In this document: positions 62,286 through 64,000 of the stretch, in pieces | Layout of the letters: each line of letters starts with the position of its first letter | Position numbering within the stretch: position 1 is the first letter of the stretch | Source: CAZLQF01 sp964561545 | Lineage (GTDB): Bacteria > Bacteroidota > Bacteroidia > CAILMK01 > CAYYUA01 | DNA length: 64,000 bases | Assembly: GCA_964561545.1 (NCBI GenBank) | Contig: CAZLQF010000007.1 | Span: 1 to 64,000 of the forward strand | Reading direction: 5' to 3' | The notes under the pieces: generated by a model | The model's database searches: none | What the model was told of the DNA's origin: nothing | Seen by the model: only the letters and a program-made list of their open reading frames with translations | Position numbers and translations under genes: made by a program

Positions 62286-63338
62286 TTAAGGATTATAACT
62301 TGCTAAGTTAAGTATTTTTTGATGATCTCGTTCATTAAATATTTCACGGACTGATTGATTGGGATGTTGTTGTTTGTATTTCCTAACAATTTGCCAACCG
62401 ACCCACTCAGCAATTCTGGGAGGCGTCTCTTCAGGGAAGCCTCCTGCATTTGTAAAAGGGCCTTCACTCATATATTTGTTGATCTCCCTTTCATTGGTCT
62501 CATAGATCACCTCATTGTCAATTAGTTGCTTCCAGACTCGCTGCTCATACCTGCGTGCCCAATTCAATTGTTCTTGCGTGTATCGGATCTTTAAGCTGTC
62601 ATGGACGCTGGGCATCGTAAGATCAAGGAAAAAAAGCATTTTTCCCTGATAGATCATTTTACTGATAAGGGTTTCTTTTGCATAATCATCCTCCGGATAT
62701 TTGGAAGAAAAATAGGTTTTCATCGCATCGGGAGCCATGTAGGGTTTTCTAAAGCTTGTTATTAAATAATCCGGATACATAGAAGGATAATACTTGAAAT
62801 CTTCCCCCAGGTACATATCAAGAGAAATGGCCAACAGGTTATCGTATGTAGCAGACTTGTACTTAAGATCAATCCCTTTTACCAACGTGTACACCTCCGG
62901 AATGGTATCCTTGGGAAAATAATGGCGCACATGCCTGAATGCATCCTCCAGTTCTTCCTCAAGGAAGTTAACCTCCTCATAAGCAATTTGGCTTGTGTCA
63001 TAAACCATTTGCCAATAGTCATCAAAAACAAAATGCTTAAGTTTTGTATAGGTTTGATCCTTGTCTACAGAGCCAATACCCAGGATTCTCTCAACATACA
63101 TGGTAAAAATCCGGGGATCTTCTTTTTTAAGATTTTTAGCAGCGTTTATAAAATTTTTTCGTGGCAATTGGAACAATTCCTGCTCGAAACGCTCAATGTC
63201 AATATCCACATCCTCCACTTGGCTAAGGTCAATTTGATAGTTGTAATCAGAACTTGAGAAAAAACCGTAATAACCCGCAATCGCCAAGATGATTGCAAGC
63301 AAAATAACTATGAGGAATTTAAAATTCTTTTTGATCAT
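62286..63338 (-). CDS. gldB: Gliding motility protein GldB
   Basis: A 350-residue GldB family protein, needed for gliding in Flavobacterium johnsoniae and used as a marker of gliding Bacteroidota. An N-terminal hydrophobic segment (about 5-26, FKFLIVILLAIILAIAGYYGFF) anchors it. The family strings are DIDIERFEQELFQL, FYPDTIP-like HYFPKDTIPEVY, NLLAISLDMYLGEDFKYYP, IRYTQEQLNWARRYEQRVW and RIAEWVGWQIVRKY. Unlike classic GldB lipoproteins it has no lipobox cysteine after this segment. The ATG at 63338 is preferred over an upstream one at 63374 that lacks family likeness. Upstream, the divergent beta-barrel gene starts 51 bp away. Confidence 0.85.
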   Translation of the reverse strand: MIKKNFKFLIVILLAIILAIAGYYGFFSSSDYNYQIDLSQVEDVDIDIERFEQELFQLPRKNFINAAKNLKKEDPRIFTMYVERILGIGSVDKDQTYTKLKHFVFDDYWQMVYDTSQIAYEEVNFLEEELEDAFRHVRHYFPKDTIPEVYTLVKGIDLKYKSATYDNLLAISLDMYLGEDFKYYPSMYPDYLITSFRKPYMAPDAMKTYFSSKYPEDDYAKETLISKMIYQGKMLFFLDLTMPSVHDSLKIRYTQEQLNWARRYEQRVWKQLIDNEVIYETNEREINKYMSEGPFTNAGGFPEETPPRIAEWVGWQIVRKYKQQHPNQSVREIFNERDHQKILNLASYNP

Positions 63339-63389
63339 TTTTGTATCATTGTATTGGCTTATAAAGGGCCCCAAGATAAATGCAAAGCT

Positions 63390-64000
63390 ATGAAAAAGTT
63401 AACCCTCCTGCTATTTTCAGTAATTTTCTTAACTGAAACAGGTAATGCCCAAAAAGAACAAGCATTGAAATTTGGCTTAGATGCCAGGCCATTCTTGTCT
63501 TGGTTTAAAATAGAAAATAACAGTGATCAAATTGATGAGATCAAAAGCGATGGTTCTAAACTTGGATTTGCTTATGGCTTAAATTCCGAATACCATTTTT
63601 CTGACAACTACGCACTACAAATAGACATACACCACGTATTAACGGGTGGCAAACACGAAAAAAAACTTGGGGACTCCTCAGTTTCAAGAGACTGGAATGA
63701 ATTGCAATATTTGGAGCTCCCTGTTACGCTAAAAATGATGACCAATGAAATCGGTTATTGGACCTATTATGCCAAGATAGGGTTCAATCCAGGCATTAAC
63801 ATTAAAAGCCGGGGCGACCAAACAACTGGTGATGTAGAGGACGATGATCGAAAATTCAATTCCACTACGTTCCATGCAGGCATTGTTGTTGGAGCTGGCG
63901 CCATGTATTCTTTAGGGGGCACCACTTATGCAAAAGGAGGTCTTATTTTAAACAATGGATTTTCTCCTATTGATAAGGCGGATAATTATAAGATAAGAAG
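63390..64000 (+). CDS. Outer membrane beta-barrel protein, porin family (5' part)
   Basis: The visible 203 residues begin with a signal peptide (KKLTLLLFSVIFLTETGNAQ) and then alternate polar and hydrophobic residues in strand-like runs: LGFAYGLNSEYHF, YALQIDIHHVLTGG, LQYLELPVTLKMM, WTYYAKIGFNPGI, GIVVGAGAMYSLGGTTYAKGGLI. This is the outer-membrane-beta-barrel pattern (PF13568-like, PorT type) of Bacteroidota. The gene continues past the right edge, so total length and subfamily cannot be judged. No ligand or operon partner is evident. Confidence 0.8.
   Translation, partial: MKKLTLLLFSVIFLTETGNAQKEQALKFGLDARPFLSWFKIENNSDQIDEIKSDGSKLGFAYGLNSEYHFSDNYALQIDIHHVLTGGKHEKKLGDSSVSRDWNELQYLELPVTLKMMTNEIGYWTYYAKIGFNPGINIKSRGDQTTGDVEDDDRKFNSTTFHAGIVVGAGAMYSLGGTTYAKGGLILNNGFSPIDKADNYKIR

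Noticed and set aside
1..64000. CRISPR array, tRNA, rRNA, prophage or complete insertion sequence
   Set aside because: None of the expected signatures was seen by eye: no spaced direct repeats of 24-40 bases, no cloverleaf-like GTTCRANYC loop in intergenic DNA, no phage structural genes.

Overview
This 64 kb window is a chromosome segment of a Bacteroidota bacterium, most likely of the order Cytophagales. Evidence for this: a type IX secretion (T9SS) C-terminal sorting domain, a GldB-type gliding-motility protein, a GWxTD-domain protein, DUF5683 and WbqC families, a tricorn-type S41 protease, a parA-parB-DUF5683-dapB-lepB gene order, AT-rich intergenic DNA with TAnnTTTG-type -7 promoter boxes, and no Shine-Dalgarno-rich leaders. 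Genus cannot be fixed from the sequence. No rRNA, tRNA, CRISPR array, prophage or complete insertion sequence was seen. One 100-N scaffold gap lies at 23650-23749.

Layout. 1-2 kb: the start of a FadN-like 3-hydroxyacyl-CoA dehydrogenase, a toxin-antitoxin pair whose PIN toxin frame is broken by two stop codons, and a lipoprotein gene whose signal peptide is broken by a stop codon. 2.5-8.4 kb: 3D-domain lipoprotein, cobalamin-binding-type protein, tRNA hydroxylase TrhO, FolB, glutaryl-CoA dehydrogenase and a phosphohexomutase. 8.7-11.7 kb: divergent wbqC-like and GWxTD genes, then a lipid A-type acyltransferase. 11.7-20.5 kb: a minus-strand housekeeping block with a conserved small protein, rlmD, thioredoxin, DUF2231, lepB, dapB, DUF5683, parB, parA and a UPF0173 hydrolase. 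20.5-24.4 kb: an oligopeptide-binding lipoprotein, an accessory stretch with an IS21-type transposase fragment and palindromes, and a T9SS cargo protein interrupted by the assembly gap.

24.5-38.9 kb: tricorn-like S41 protease, a GH77 (MalQ) homologue lacking most of its catalytic residues, pyrD, mutS2, a sodium:solute symporter, a fusion of a GT2 glycosyltransferase with a degenerate polyprenyl-glycosylphosphotransferase, and recR. 39-50 kb: 3-hydroxybutyryl-CoA dehydrogenase, low-molecular-weight phosphatase, alanine dehydrogenase, MFS transporter, pyrophosphatase, M49 metallopeptidase, FAD-linked oxidase, an unrecognised membrane protein and a ZIP metal transporter. 50-64 kb: YfcE-type phosphodiesterase, dnaK behind a cluster of TTGTCA motifs, C1 peptidase, DUF192, DinB, DUF892 ferritin-like protein, nitroreductase, dapF, SNF2 helicase, prohibitin-like protein, gldB and the start of an outer-membrane beta-barrel gene.

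Most genes are stand-alone housekeeping or degradative functions: lysine/DAP synthesis (dapB, dapF), fatty acid/lysine catabolism (gcdH, two HADs), pyrimidine and folate synthesis, DNA maintenance (recR, mutS2, parAB, SNF2), protein turnover and export. I saw no large novel multi-gene system. The strongest unusual signals are the MalQ-family pseudoenzyme, the GT2/pseudo-transferase fusion, the motif array upstream of dnaK, and the cluster of in-frame stop codons at the left end.
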